Part shown: in pieces, positions 34,665 to 44,277 of the stretch
Layout of the letters: the number at the start of each line of letters is the position of its first letter
Position numbering within the stretch: the first letter of the stretch is position 1
From: Prevotella sp. oral taxon 299 str. F0039
GTDB lineage: Bacteria > Bacteroidota > Bacteroidia > Bacteroidales > Bacteroidaceae
Direction of reading: 5' to 3'
DNA length: 64,000 nucleotides
NCBI RefSeq assembly: GCF_000163055.2
Contig: NC_022111.1
Span: 1,240,001-1,304,000, forward strand
The notes under the pieces: generated by a model
What the model saw: only the letters and a program-made list of their open reading frames with translations
Databases searched by the model: none
Told to the model about the DNA's origin: nothing
Translations under genes and position numbers: made by a program

Positions 34665-36257
34665 TTATTTGTATCCTTCGTTCTGATCGGTCTCTTTCAT
34701 GTCTGGATTTTGTTGTAATTCAGTGAGAGGAATAGGAAGAATGGTGTTGTAAGAATGTATGGTTGCGAAACGTTTCGACCACTCGTTGCGTTGTTTTACA
34801 AGCTTTTCAAAGTTTCCTGTACGCACTAAATCGATACGTCTCCATTGCTCTCCGAAGAGTTCACGCATGCGTTCGTCCATTATTTGTGTACGGAATTCTT
34901 CCTTACTCATTGCTGTCCATTGCTTATCTGCAGGCAAAGAGCCACCCCAAGCACGTTTTCTGATGGTTGTGTTGATGAGGTTAATGGCTTCAGTTGTGCG
35001 GCCAAGCTCGTTTAAACATTCGGCATTGAGAAGTAATACGTCTGCATAACGCAACCAAGGAATATTCTTTCCAGAGTGCCACATGTTGTTAACACCAAGT
35101 CCAGAATGGCTATCTGTGCGGAAATCTTCATACTTCTTTATGTGAGGAAGTAGCTCATCGTAGTCGTTTCCAAGTCCTTCCCATTCCAATCCTTGAAGAG
35201 TTGGAGTCTCACCATTAAACCAAGTGAAGTCGGTACGTATGCTTTCGGCCATTCTAAGGTCGCCATCTTCCCAAACACCACCATCTGCTTTGGTTGAATA
35301 AGCATATTTAGTGGGTACAGCATGGTCGTATCCTGCAAAGTAACAAGCATCTGTAAACTTGCTTTGTGCAGCACGACTACCTATTTGGAACTGTATTTGA
35401 TTGTTGTCGGGAGAGGCATTTTTGAATTGAAACTCAAAGATAGACTCTGGTGTATTTTGCTTGTTGTAGTCCCAAAGGTCTGCAAAGTCTTCATTAAGTC
35501 TAAATTTTCCAGACTTAATAATTTCATCAAAGCATTCTTGAGCCTTTGCAAAATCACGCAAACCAGTTTCTTCAGGAGCCGACATAAGTGCCTTTCCAAG
35601 CATGGTAAGGGCTGCCCATCGAGTGGCACGACCAGGCTTTTGGGTTTCAGGACAATACTTAGCAGCTTCTTGGAAGTCGTTAATTATAAACTGCCATGTG
35701 TCTTTAAGCGACTGACGTCCATAGCCTAATTGCTCTGTTTTGCCCATGTCTATGGTTGGAATACGTCCCCAATACATCGCCAACTGATAGTCTACACAAC
35801 CACGTAAGAATGATGCTTCGCCATAAATCTTTGCTTGCTCTTTGTTGGTTTGTAAGCTATTGTTATTCAATGCGTGAATAATTTTAGCCGCAGAAGTAAC
35901 GCATGGCCAGCGATTGTTCCACTCATTGGTGATTCTTTCGTGCTGACTGTTAAGGTTTGCGTCGAAAGTTTCCATCGCAGCACGTTGTGCACCCGACTTT
36001 AAAGCTTGATAAGCACCGCTCTGTATCTCGTCGGTTGCAATGAGGAACATCCACACATGCTCGTCTTTAAAGCAGTTGTTGCGCCATTGAGTGTAGATAC
36101 TTTCAAGGTTAAGTTCTGCATATTGGAGATTAGAATAAATCTTTTTTTCAGATAAAGCCGTAGAACTTTCTTCAGTAAGAAAATCTGAACAAGATGTAAA
36201 AAGAGTGATACAACCTGTAACTAGTGGCACTATAATGTGTTTTATATTAATTTTCAT
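34665..36257 (-). CDS. SusD/RagB family nutrient-binding lipoprotein
   Basis: Surface lipoprotein that caps the SusC channel and captures the glycan. 530 residues with lipobox LFTSC (C23), N-terminal TPR-containing region (EKKIYSNLQYAELNLESIYTQW), and the SusD C-terminal block LRYADVLLLNAECLNELGRTTEAINLINTTIRKRAWG ... IMDERMRELFGEQWRRIDLVRTG. It lies 24 bases after the SusC gene and 17 bases before the FG-GAP gene. Part of the alpha-galactoside locus. Confidence 0.95.
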   Translation of the reverse strand: MKINIKHIIVPLVTGCITLFTSCSDFLTEESSTALSEKKIYSNLQYAELNLESIYTQWRNNCFKDEHVWMFLIATDEIQSGAYQALKSGAQRAAMETFDANLNSQHERITNEWNNRWPCVTSAAKIIHALNNNSLQTNKEQAKIYGEASFLRGCVDYQLAMYWGRIPTIDMGKTEQLGYGRQSLKDTWQFIINDFQEAAKYCPETQKPGRATRWAALTMLGKALMSAPEETGLRDFAKAQECFDEIIKSGKFRLNEDFADLWDYNKQNTPESIFEFQFKNASPDNNQIQFQIGSRAAQSKFTDACYFAGYDHAVPTKYAYSTKADGGVWEDGDLRMAESIRTDFTWFNGETPTLQGLEWEGLGNDYDELLPHIKKYEDFRTDSHSGLGVNNMWHSGKNIPWLRYADVLLLNAECLNELGRTTEAINLINTTIRKRAWGGSLPADKQWTAMSKEEFRTQIMDERMRELFGEQWRRIDLVRTGNFEKLVKQRNEWSKRFATIHSYNTILPIPLTELQQNPDMKETDQNEGYK

Positions 36258-36281
36258 GACTCTAATTGATTCAAAATGAGG

Positions 36282-39200
36282 TTAAAGACTAAAGTTAAGA
36301 CCAAAAACAAACATCTTTGTTGGAGGATATTTGCTATCTCCTAATTCTGGATCGAAGCCTTTATAAGGAGTGATGCAGAAGAGATTAGATGCTGTGAAGT
36401 ACACTTTCAACGAGTTAACTTTTATAGATGAGAGGATACTTCTTGGCACTTGGTAACTCAATGATAGAGTTGAGAGTCTTAGATATGACGCATTTTGGAT
36501 AGAGAAATCAAGGTCAGAGGGTGAAACTCTATTGAATAATGTAACATTATCTATTACTCTTGGGAATTTAGCACCTGTATTTTGAGGTGTCCAACGATCG
36601 AGTAAATCAGTTGAAGCACTGCTTACACCAGTACTGTTGATAAGGCTTTCGTAGTAAGAGCTAATTCTTTTTGCTCCAACAGAATAGTTGAACACAGTGT
36701 TAAGTGTTAAGCCTTTCCAAGTAATATCAGTAGAGAAACCACCATAGAACTTAGGAGTTGTAGTTCCAACAATCTCTCTATCCTTTTGATCAATCACCTT
36801 ATCGTTGTTGATATCGGCAGGGAATAGGTCGCCAAGAGCCACCGTTTTGCCGTTATAGTTCACGCCTTCCCATTGAGAGCGGTTGCTTTCGTTAGCAATT
36901 CCGCCTGTGCGATAAGTATAAATAGTGTGTAAAGGTTTGTTTAAGAAGATGTTTCCTTCTCTATAAGTGTCGTTCAATATCTCCTTAACGCCACCATATA
37001 GACGGGTAATCTTATTGCGGTCGAGTGATAAGTTCGCACCAACATTCCATTGCCAGTCTTTAGTTTGGATAGGAGTTGCATTCACAGTGAATTCCAAACC
37101 ACGGTTAGTCATGGTACCGATGTTCTCCCAAGTGTTGGTATAACCAGATGTTCTGTTAAGCGAGTGGTTCATTAAAAGATCGTCGTTGGTTATGAAGAAG
37201 GCATCAACGCTCATGCTAAGGCGGTTATTCCACATAGCAATATCAAGTCCAAAGTTCGTTTGTCGTTGCTTTTCCCATGTAATTCCAGGTGTTCCTCGGC
37301 GTCCACTTGTGCGATAAGAGGCCACTCCATTAGATATTTGAGGGTAATAAAGTGTTAGATAAGCATAGTTTTCAATATCTTGATTACCTGTGACACCATA
37401 GCCTGCACGTATCTTTAACTTGTTAAGCCAAGAGCTATAAGGTTGCATAAACTGCTCTCCAGCCATGTTCCAGGCGAGCGAGAATGAAGGCATTAAGCCC
37501 CATTTGTGACCTGTACCAAACTTAGATGAACCATCATAGCGTGCAGTAAAGGTAGCAAAGTAGCGGTTGTCGTAGTCGTAGTTCACACGAGATATGAATG
37601 ATACTAGACTACTATTAGCGAAATCAGAATCGATTAAACGCTTTTCTAAGTTAGCTGCTCCGCTCAACTTGTGATAAGTTAGGTCGTTACTTGCAAATCT
37701 ACTACCACCTGCAAGGGTATAGTTGTTAATTGTTCTACTTGTACTTGTGCCCAAAATAGCGTTGAGTTGGTGTTTGTCCCACATTGTAACATAGCTCAAA
37801 GAGTTATCCCATTGCCATGTTGTGGTGCTCCAACGCTCGTGTTTAGAAAATGCATCTCCGTTGTTGTTACGTTCAGTTTCTTGAATACCTGTTGGTATAT
37901 ATTCAAACCAAGCCTGTGTAGTGTGATTCAAAGAGAAGGTCGAACGTATGTTGAAACCCTTGAAAGGATTGATGTTGATGTAGTTAACTGAAGTCAAATA
38001 GTTGCGTTGTCTGTCTTGAGAAATCTCCAATGAGTTGAACGGATTGAAGTCGTTATTGTTCTGTTCAGTATGTGCTCTCCAGTAAAGTGTTCTGTAATCC
38101 TTTAAGTGGCGAGTTGCATCTGCTTCATAAGGAGCATAATCAATCATGGGGTTTGCCCATAAAGACTTGTTGAATACGTTATCAGAAGGAACGTTATCTT
38201 CAGTGTATGTGAAAGAAGTATTAGTGCCAATCTTCACCCATTGATTAATGCTTGCGTCAGCATTAACACGACCTGTGTAGCTTTTTTGGTGTGTATTAAG
38301 AATAACACCCTTTGTGTTGGTAGTGTTTAAGCTAACATAAAGGTTGGTGCCTTCGGTAGCTTTAGAGAAGCTAAGAGTGTGGTTTTGCTTGATACCTGTT
38401 TGCGAAACACGATCGAGCCAGTTATAAGTTTTACCCGAATTGTAGCCTGCAAGCTCTTCTTCTGCAAAGGCCATGTTGTTCTTTAGTAATACATTATCTA
38501 TATAAGACTGGCGGTCTGCTGTTGGATTGTTATACATATAGCCGTTCGCAAACGCCTCAAGCCTCAAGTCGTAAAGCTGTTGTGTGTTCATTGTTGCAGG
38601 ACGATGACCCATTGTAGTCACGCCAATCCAACCATCATAAGATATTTGTCCTTTACCTTGTTTTGCCTTTTTAGTTGTGATAACCACTACACCATTAGCT
38701 CCACGAGAGCCATATAGGGCAGTAGCAGATGCGTCTTTAAGTACTTGAATCTCCTCAACATCGTTTGGATTGATAGAGTTAAAGAAGTTAAAGGCATCGC
38801 TCATCACCATACCATCAACTACATAGATAGGATTACTGCCTGAGTTAATGGTGTTAGTACCACGAATTTTGATGCCAGCACCATCAGATGGGCTTTGGCC
38901 TGGTGTGATAAATACACCTGCAACACGTCCTTGTAGAGCTTCATTGATAGAAGTTGCAGGCTTTTGATTAAGTGTTTGAGAGTTTACTGTAGACAATGAA
39001 CCCGTAAGATCGCTACGTTTCATCGCTGTTCCTACCACGATTACCTCGTCGATGTTTTCGTTTTTCTCAGCTAATACCACAGTCATCTCATTGGTAGAGT
39101 TCACCTTTCGAGTTGCTGTAACATATCCAATGCCCGAGAAAGTCAGGACGTCGTTTTCGTTTGCTTTGACTTCAAAGCGACCATTAGCGTTGGTTACCAC

Positions 39201-39350
39201 CGACTGAATTTTGCTTTTTACAATAATACCAACAAGTGGTTCTTGGGCATTATCAGTAACAAGTCCTTTCACGATCAGTTCTTGTGCCATTGCAGTAGCA
39301 ACCGAAAGCCATCCTAAAAGTGTCAGAATAAAAAATGATTTTGTCTTCAT
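36282..39350 (-). CDS. SusC/RagA family TonB-dependent glycan transporter
   Basis: Outer-membrane importer, 1022 residues. Signal peptide 1-22 (ATAMA-QE); CarboxypepD_reg-like domain (about 25-105: VKGLVTDNAQEPLVGIIVKSK ... GIGYVTATRKV); the SusC signature and plug (EVIVVGTAMKRSDLTGS, NEALQGRVAGVFITPGQSPSDG, IKIRGTNTINSGSNPIYVVDG, IQVLKDASATALYGSRGANGVV); and a 22-strand barrel ending FVFGLNFSL. First gene of the locus, with its partner SusD following. No STN domain, consistent with control by the hybrid regulator rather than by a sigma/anti-sigma pair. Confidence 0.96.
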   Translation of the reverse strand: MKTKSFFILTLLGWLSVATAMAQELIVKGLVTDNAQEPLVGIIVKSKIQSVVTNANGRFEVKANENDVLTFSGIGYVTATRKVNSTNEMTVVLAEKNENIDEVIVVGTAMKRSDLTGSLSTVNSQTLNQKPATSINEALQGRVAGVFITPGQSPSDGAGIKIRGTNTINSGSNPIYVVDGMVMSDAFNFFNSINPNDVEEIQVLKDASATALYGSRGANGVVVITTKKAKQGKGQISYDGWIGVTTMGHRPATMNTQQLYDLRLEAFANGYMYNNPTADRQSYIDNVLLKNNMAFAEEELAGYNSGKTYNWLDRVSQTGIKQNHTLSFSKATEGTNLYVSLNTTNTKGVILNTHQKSYTGRVNADASINQWVKIGTNTSFTYTEDNVPSDNVFNKSLWANPMIDYAPYEADATRHLKDYRTLYWRAHTEQNNNDFNPFNSLEISQDRQRNYLTSVNYININPFKGFNIRSTFSLNHTTQAWFEYIPTGIQETERNNNGDAFSKHERWSTTTWQWDNSLSYVTMWDKHQLNAILGTSTSRTINNYTLAGGSRFASNDLTYHKLSGAANLEKRLIDSDFANSSLVSFISRVNYDYDNRYFATFTARYDGSSKFGTGHKWGLMPSFSLAWNMAGEQFMQPYSSWLNKLKIRAGYGVTGNQDIENYAYLTLYYPQISNGVASYRTSGRRGTPGITWEKQRQTNFGLDIAMWNNRLSMSVDAFFITNDDLLMNHSLNRTSGYTNTWENIGTMTNRGLEFTVNATPIQTKDWQWNVGANLSLDRNKITRLYGGVKEILNDTYREGNIFLNKPLHTIYTYRTGGIANESNRSQWEGVNYNGKTVALGDLFPADINNDKVIDQKDREIVGTTTPKFYGGFSTDITWKGLTLNTVFNYSVGAKRISSYYESLINSTGVSSASTDLLDRWTPQNTGAKFPRVIDNVTLFNRVSPSDLDFSIQNASYLRLSTLSLSYQVPRSILSSIKVNSLKVYFTASNLFCITPYKGFDPELGDSKYPPTKMFVFGLNFSL

Positions 39351-39422
39351 GATGTTCTGGTGTAATTTTAATATTGTCTGATTGTTTGGGTTTTATATGA
39401 AGTTAATTCAATTCTTTGTTTG

Positions 39423-39430
39423 CAAAATTA
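39423..39430 (-). promoter_or_regulatory. Proximal -7 element of the SusC gene
   Basis: Reverse strand TAATTTTG (TAnnTTTG), 72 bases before the SusC start codon. The distal candidate is TATATTTG at 39628-39635. Confidence 0.4.
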
Positions 39431-39778
39431 ACTTTTTAGGGCTAAGGATTCTTGCACATATCATTCAAAAAATATAATAATTGTGGCAAAGTGCTGGGTA
39501 ATCTTAAATTTATCTTTCATGATTTAAAAGTTTAAGGTGGGCGTGTGAGGCATAGAATACGAAAGTTCGCATTCTTTTTGTTCATTTGTTTTTTTTGGTA
39601 TTAATCTAGAATTGTGAATTTCCCCTGCAAATATAAGTCATAAATTTCAATTGACATTATTTGTTATTTATATTTTATCTAATGATTTTTCTTACGTTAC
39701 ATATATTGTTTGGCTATTGTGTTTATTCCCAAGTTGATAATATGTGATTATTATAACATTATTCAGAGTTGAAAGGAA

Positions 39779-39817
39779 ACAAAAAAGGCATTTAAATCAC
39801 GGGGGATTTAAATGCCT
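39779..39817 (-). terminator. Terminator of the DEAD-box helicase gene
   Basis: AGGCATTTAAATC (39786-39798) is inverted as GATTTAAATGCCT (39805-39817). Read on the minus strand the hairpin is followed by TTTTTTG. 13-bp perfect stem. Confidence 0.9.
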
Positions 39818-39842
39818 AATAGGATTGTTGTTAAGGATAATA

Positions 39843-41768
39843 TTATTTCTTTTTAGGTTTACGACGTGCCCAACCATCCTCGCTAAAGTCTGGTTCTTCA
39901 CCTCTTAGGTTCACCTTTTTCTCGTTAAAGAACTGACGCCAGTCGCCCAATTCTTCGCCTCTTTCAGTGTTATAACCTTTAGAGTTTCTTCCGCCTTGAC
40001 GTCTTTCGCCATTTGAATTGCGTTGTCTTGAGCGTTTTTCGTATCTATTGTCCGAGTCGCCACCTGCATTTCTGCCACCAGTTGAGCGTCCTTTTTTGCC
40101 GTTAGATCCTTCTTCTGCGTCGTTACAACGAACCTCTCTATTCTTGTAAATGCTTCCGCTTAGAGCCTTCATCACCTTGTTTGCGTCTCTTTCAGGAACC
40201 TCAATGTAAGATATTTTGTCGAGAAGATCGATGTGACCAACTTGTTGTCTGCCCTTAACATTTTTGTTGATGAATTGCATTATCTCGCCTGGATAGAAGC
40301 CATCGGCCTTTCCTAGGTTGATGAAAAGACGCTTAAATCCCGACTCTACTGCACGAGGTGCACGGCGTTCGCCACTTCTTCGTTGTCCACTACCATCTCT
40401 TCTGTTGCCTTTCGAGCCTCGGTCTTCGCCTCTTCCTCTACTTGGTTTCTCGATAATAGGAGCGTTAGCATAGTATTCAAGGAATTTACCAAACTCCATA
40501 CTAACAATCTTTTTGATGATATCTTCTTTGTCTACGTATTCAAAGTGACGATTGATTTCCGACAAGAAAGGTGCGATTTCTTCCTCGTTCACGTCTGCTT
40601 TCAATATTTGGTCCATCACCTTGTAAAGCTGTTTGCTGCATATTGCCTTTGCATCGGGTATTTCTCCTTCAACGAAAGCTTTGCTAATCACCTTTTCAAT
40701 GGCGTGCATCTTACTGCGTTCACGGGTGTGCATAATCGAAATAGATGTACCTTTCTTACCTGCTCTACCTGTTCTTCCGCTTCGGTGAGTGTAACTTTCG
40801 ATGTCATCGGGCAATCCAAAGTTGATAACATGTGTAAGATCATCAACGTCTAAGCCACGTGCTGCCACGTCGGTTGCAACGAGAAACTGCGTTGTATGCT
40901 TTCTAAATTTCTGCATAGTGAGGTCTCTTTGTTGTTGAGAGAGGTCTCCGTGCAGTGCTTCAGCGTTGTATCCATCGTGAATAAGCTTGTCGGCAATCTC
41001 TTGAGTTTCACGTTTTGTGCGACAGAAGATAATTGCAAAGATGCTTGGATAATAGTCTACGATGCGCTTTAGTGCAAGATATTTGTCCTTTGCGTTCACC
41101 ATATAGTAGATATGATTAACACTTTCGGCTCCTTCGTTACGGCTTCCTACAACTATTTCCTTGTGGTTGGTGAGATAATTGCGTGCAATTCGCTCTATTT
41201 CTTTACTCATTGTAGCCGAGAAAAGCAAAGTGTTTCTATCTTTAGGAACACACTCTAAAATTTCGTTAATGCTTTCAGAGAAACCCATATTCAACATTTC
41301 ATCGGCTTCATCTAGCACAACATTGGTTACATTTTCGAGCTTTGCCACCCCACGATGAATCAAATCGATGAGTCGTCCTGGTGTTGCTACAATTATTTGA
41401 GTACCTTTTTTAAGTGCTTTAATTTGTGTTTCAATAGATGTACCACCATAAACAGGCACCACAGTTAAGCCTTTGATATATTTAGAAAAGTCGCTTAAGC
41501 TGTCAGAAATCTGCAAACATAGCTCACGAGTAGGTGATAATATGAGTGCTTGAGTGTGCTTTTGTTGTGGATTAACTTTTTGAATGAGTGGTAAACCGTA
41601 TGCTGCTGTTTTGCCAGTTCCTGTTTGTGCAAGTGCAATAACATCGTTACCTTCTCCTAATAAATATGGAATAACTTCTTCTTGTACAGGTGTTGGATGC
41701 TCAAAACCTAATTCTTCGATGGCTTGGCGAATCTCTTCGCTAATGCCTAACATTTCAAATGTCTTCAA
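39843..41768 (-). CDS. DEAD-box RNA helicase (CsdA/DeaD-type)
   Basis: ATP-dependent RNA helicase for ribosome assembly and unwinding of structured RNA, 641 residues. Q motif FEHPTPVQEEVIPYLL, motif I AQTGTGKT, Ia PTRELCLQ, II VLDEADEML, III SATM, V ATDVAARGLDVD and VI HRSGRTGRAGKKG are all present. A DbpA/CsdA-type RNA-binding domain follows (about 470-545: FKRLFINLGKADGFYPGEIMQFIN ... ISYIEVPERDANKVMKAL), then a low-complexity R/G/S/N-rich tail. Preceded by a ~150-base leader with two strong hairpins and its own promoter, suggesting cold-shock or autoregulatory control. Confidence 0.95.
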   Translation of the reverse strand: MKTFEMLGISEEIRQAIEELGFEHPTPVQEEVIPYLLGEGNDVIALAQTGTGKTAAYGLPLIQKVNPQQKHTQALILSPTRELCLQISDSLSDFSKYIKGLTVVPVYGGTSIETQIKALKKGTQIIVATPGRLIDLIHRGVAKLENVTNVVLDEADEMLNMGFSESINEILECVPKDRNTLLFSATMSKEIERIARNYLTNHKEIVVGSRNEGAESVNHIYYMVNAKDKYLALKRIVDYYPSIFAIIFCRTKRETQEIADKLIHDGYNAEALHGDLSQQQRDLTMQKFRKHTTQFLVATDVAARGLDVDDLTHVINFGLPDDIESYTHRSGRTGRAGKKGTSISIMHTRERSKMHAIEKVISKAFVEGEIPDAKAICSKQLYKVMDQILKADVNEEEIAPFLSEINRHFEYVDKEDIIKKIVSMEFGKFLEYYANAPIIEKPSRGRGEDRGSKGNRRDGSGQRRSGERRAPRAVESGFKRLFINLGKADGFYPGEIMQFINKNVKGRQQVGHIDLLDKISYIEVPERDANKVMKALSGSIYKNREVRCNDAEEGSNGKKGRSTGGRNAGGDSDNRYEKRSRQRNSNGERRQGGRNSKGYNTERGEELGDWRQFFNEKKVNLRGEEPDFSEDGWARRKPKKK

Positions 41769-41797
41769 TTTTTCTTTTTTTTTATGATTAAAATTAT

Positions 41798-41847
41798 TTG
41801 AGCATCTTGTGTGTCCCCGTCACAATAATGACACCATATATGCTCAA
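41798..41847 (-). promoter_or_regulatory. Helicase leader, hairpin 2
   Basis: TTGAGCAT (41798-41805) pairs perfectly with ATGCTCAA (41840-41847); inside it GTGTC and GACAC extend the stem. It ends about 30 bases before the helicase ATG. Confidence 0.65.
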
Positions 41848-41861
41848 CTTTCTATTAAAAC

Positions 41862-41913
41862 AAAGGCTTCAACGCCATCTCTGCTCACTTGCAACGAGTG
41901 GGTTGAAGCCTTT
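41862..41913 (-). promoter_or_regulatory. Helicase leader, hairpin 1
   Basis: AAAGGCTTCAAC (41862-41873) pairs perfectly with GTTGAAGCCTTT (41902-41913) with a further CACT/AGTG stem in the loop. On the minus strand it begins a few bases after the predicted transcription start and is followed by TTTGTTTTAATAG, so it could also act as an attenuator. Confidence 0.65.
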
Positions 41914-41921
41914 ATCGGGTG

Positions 41922-41929
41922 CAAAGGTA
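41922..41929 (-). promoter_or_regulatory. -7 element of the DEAD-box helicase
   Basis: Reverse strand TACCTTTG (TAnnTTTG), followed by CACCCG and then hairpin 1. Leader about 150 bases. Confidence 0.55.
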
Positions 41930-42023
41930 ATAAAAATAATACAGAAAACGTGCTTTTTCTCGAACCTTTGCAATTTATTTTTCAATCGCCCTATGCTCAA
42001 GTCATTGGGCAAGGGGCTTCTGA

Positions 42024-43025
42024 TTATTCTATTGGTGCGATGCTTTTTAGGCGCACACGGCAGTCTTCTAATATCGAGTTAAGCTCGTTTACAGTGTTAG
42101 CTCTTAGCATAGCGATGCGGGTTTGCTTAAAGTCTGGAATGCCTTTGAATATCGGACTTGATGCAAGATGACGTCGAGTGTGAAGTATTCCACGATATTC
42201 GTCGATCTTTTCGACATTTATTTCGAGTTGTTCTTTTAAGATATCGATTTTGTCGTCGATAGTAAGAGCCGTGTTCGTGCCATCAATTCCTTGAATCAAC
42301 TCATTCATTTCCTTAAACACCCATGGGCGTCCAAAGGTAGCTCTACCCACCATTACAGCGTCAACGCCATATTGTTCGAAAGCCATTTTCGCCTCTTCGG
42401 CAGTGGTGATGTCACCATTTCCGATGATAGGGATATGAATTCTGGGATTGTCTTTCACCTCTTTTATAAGCGACCAGTCGGCATTTCCCGTGTACATTTG
42501 CGCCCTTGTTCGGCCGTGAATGGTTAGGGCTTCGATACCACAATCTTGTAATTGTTCGGCAAGAGTTGTGATAACCAAGTTCTCGCTGTCCCAACCTAGG
42601 CGGGTTTTTACCGTTACAGGCGTTTTAACTGCTTTGACAACCTCTCTCGTAATGTCTAACATAAGGGGTATATTGCGCAACATTCCCGATCCAGCTCCTT
42701 TGCTTGCCACCTTCTTAACAGGGCAACCAAAGTTCAAATCGATAACATCTGGCGACACCTGTTCAACGATTTTGGCCGCCTCTACCATCGATTCTACATC
42801 ACGACCATATATCTGAATGCCCACAGGTCGTTCGCTATCTGCAATAGAAAGCTTGTTGATGGTAGATTTTATGTTGCGCACTAATGCTTCAGCACTAACG
42901 AATTCGGTATATACCATCGCTGCTCCGAAACGCTTACAAAGCATTCGAAAGCCTATATCTGTTACGTCTTCCATTGGCGCAAGGAACAAAGGTTTCTCGC
43001 CAAGGTCTATATTTCTTATCTTCAT
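42024..43025 (-). CDS. dusB: tRNA-dihydrouridine synthase, DusB type
   Basis: FMN-dependent enzyme reducing uridine to dihydrouridine in the tRNA D-loop. 333 residues with N-terminal LFLAPMEDVTDIGFRMLCKRFGA, the catalytic cysteine in DLNFGCPVKKVASKGAGSGML, FMN-phosphate residues GNGDITTAEEA and VDAVMVGRATFGRPWVF, and a helical C-terminal tRNA-binding domain. Bacteroidetes Dus proteins of this kind are usually called DusB; specificity is not determined from sequence. Lies 84 bases downstream of dprA on the same strand. Confidence 0.93.
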   Translation of the reverse strand: MKIRNIDLGEKPLFLAPMEDVTDIGFRMLCKRFGAAMVYTEFVSAEALVRNIKSTINKLSIADSERPVGIQIYGRDVESMVEAAKIVEQVSPDVIDLNFGCPVKKVASKGAGSGMLRNIPLMLDITREVVKAVKTPVTVKTRLGWDSENLVITTLAEQLQDCGIEALTIHGRTRAQMYTGNADWSLIKEVKDNPRIHIPIIGNGDITTAEEAKMAFEQYGVDAVMVGRATFGRPWVFKEMNELIQGIDGTNTALTIDDKIDILKEQLEINVEKIDEYRGILHTRRHLASSPIFKGIPDFKQTRIAMLRANTVNELNSILEDCRVRLKSIAPIE

Positions 43026-43109
43026 TGTTAATTTATTCGTGTGTAAGAGCCATCGCCCTTTTTGTTGATATATTATTGGTTATCCTTAAATGTCTTTTTG
43101 TGTGGTGGA

Positions 43110-44246
43110 CTATAACATTAATAAATGATAGCTTCCGCCTGCCATTGCCCTCACAATACCTTTCATTTCTAGTTCGAAGAGCACTGCCGATAGTTTACCA
43201 ATGGATAGGTCTGTTTGTGCAAGGAGTATATTTATTTGTAGGTTGTTGTGTTTTTTTAGAATGTCAACCACCTTTTGTTCGTCGGCATTGAGTGTGGGAA
43301 ACAATTCTCGTTCAATACCTTTTTCTTTTGCTTTGTTGAGCAATGAGATGTTCTCCCAATTCATATTTACCACCAAGTCGTTAGCCGAAGTGATGAGAGC
43401 CGCCCCATTTTGAGCAATAAGAGCGTTGCACCCTTCGCTATAAGGGGCACCTACTGCCCCAGGAAAGGCAAAAACATCTCTCGAATAGTCCTTCGCAATA
43501 CCTGCAGTTATCAAGCCTCCGCCCTTCAAAGCACTCTCCACTAAGATACAAGCATCGCACATTCCAGCCACAATTCGATTTCTTCTCACAAAATTCATCT
43601 TGTCGGCTTTCGTGTTGGTGCAATACTCTGTGAGCAATCCTCCATGCGAAAGCATTTGCAATGCCGTTTCTTTATGAGCGTGAGGGTATAGGTAATCGAG
43701 TCCATGAGCCAACACTCCAACCGTTTCAAAATGATAATCGAGAGCCATGCGATGTGCATTGATGTCTACACCATAAGCCAAACCGCTCACAATAAGCACG
43801 TCGGGACAGAGCCTTTGCAATTCCATTATTAGATGTTTAATGAGGTCTTGCCCATAATGCGTGCATTTTCTTGTTCCCACAATCGATATAATGCGTTGCT
43901 TATTGAGGTTTGCCGATCCTTTATAGAAAAGGGTTAATGGTGCATCTACGCATTCTTTTAATCGTTGTGGATATCGTTCGTCGCCCCAGCAAAGCACCTC
44001 TACACCATTGTTTTGCGCCCAAGAGAATTCTTGCTCGGCTTGAATTAAGACACGATCAGCATTTTTAAGCGTTTCAATCAGTTTGTCCGAGGCATCGGGG
44101 AGCACATCTTTTATATTGTTTCGATGTTCTATGATGGCAGTTGCCGAGCCCAGTTTTTGTAGTATTTCGAGCGTTTCAGACAGCTTGTAAAAGCCCATCT
44201 TGCTCACTGCTATGGCGTTGATTATTTCTTGAGGTGTAGCTTTCAT
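43110..44246 (-). CDS. dprA: DNA processing protein DprA
   Basis: Loads RecA on incoming single-stranded DNA during natural transformation. From the ATG at 44246 it is 378 residues: an N-terminal SAM-like helical domain (ATPQEIINAIAVSKMGFYKL), the Rossmann-like core with IVSGLAYGVDINAHRMAL, GTRKCTHYGQDL, FVRRNRIVAGMCDACILVES and KGGGLITAGIAKDYSRDVFAFPG, and a C-terminal winged helix (VVDILKKHNNLQINILLAQTDL). The frame is open to 44315 but that start would overlap the thioesterase gene and adds residues not typical of DprA. Confidence 0.93.
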   Translation of the reverse strand: MKATPQEIINAIAVSKMGFYKLSETLEILQKLGSATAIIEHRNNIKDVLPDASDKLIETLKNADRVLIQAEQEFSWAQNNGVEVLCWGDERYPQRLKECVDAPLTLFYKGSANLNKQRIISIVGTRKCTHYGQDLIKHLIMELQRLCPDVLIVSGLAYGVDINAHRMALDYHFETVGVLAHGLDYLYPHAHKETALQMLSHGGLLTEYCTNTKADKMNFVRRNRIVAGMCDACILVESALKGGGLITAGIAKDYSRDVFAFPGAVGAPYSEGCNALIAQNGAALITSANDLVVNMNWENISLLNKAKEKGIERELFPTLNADEQKVVDILKKHNNLQINILLAQTDLSIGKLSAVLFELEMKGIVRAMAGGSYHLLML

Positions 44247-44277
44247 TTTAAGGTGGGGTGGGGCTTGAAGGTTGATT

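Larger units (their letters stand above)
39351..39842. other. Gap upstream of the SusC gene
   Basis: 492 bases. On the minus strand there are two candidate -7 elements, TATATTTG (39628-39635) and TAATTTTG (39423-39430), giving leaders of about 270 or 70 bases. The helicase terminator is at the right edge. GAATACGAAAGTTCGCATTC (39554-39573) is a small near-palindrome. No gene seen. Confidence 0.6.

Noticed and set aside
39554..39573. Hairpin GAATACGAAAGTTCGCATTC as a terminator
   Set aside because: It has a mismatch in the stem and no plus-strand gene ends before it; it may just be part of the SusC leader.
41798..42171. Small plus-strand frames in the helicase leader and over the dusB end
   Set aside because: They are antisense to the structured leader and to dusB coding sequence, with no promoter or family signal.
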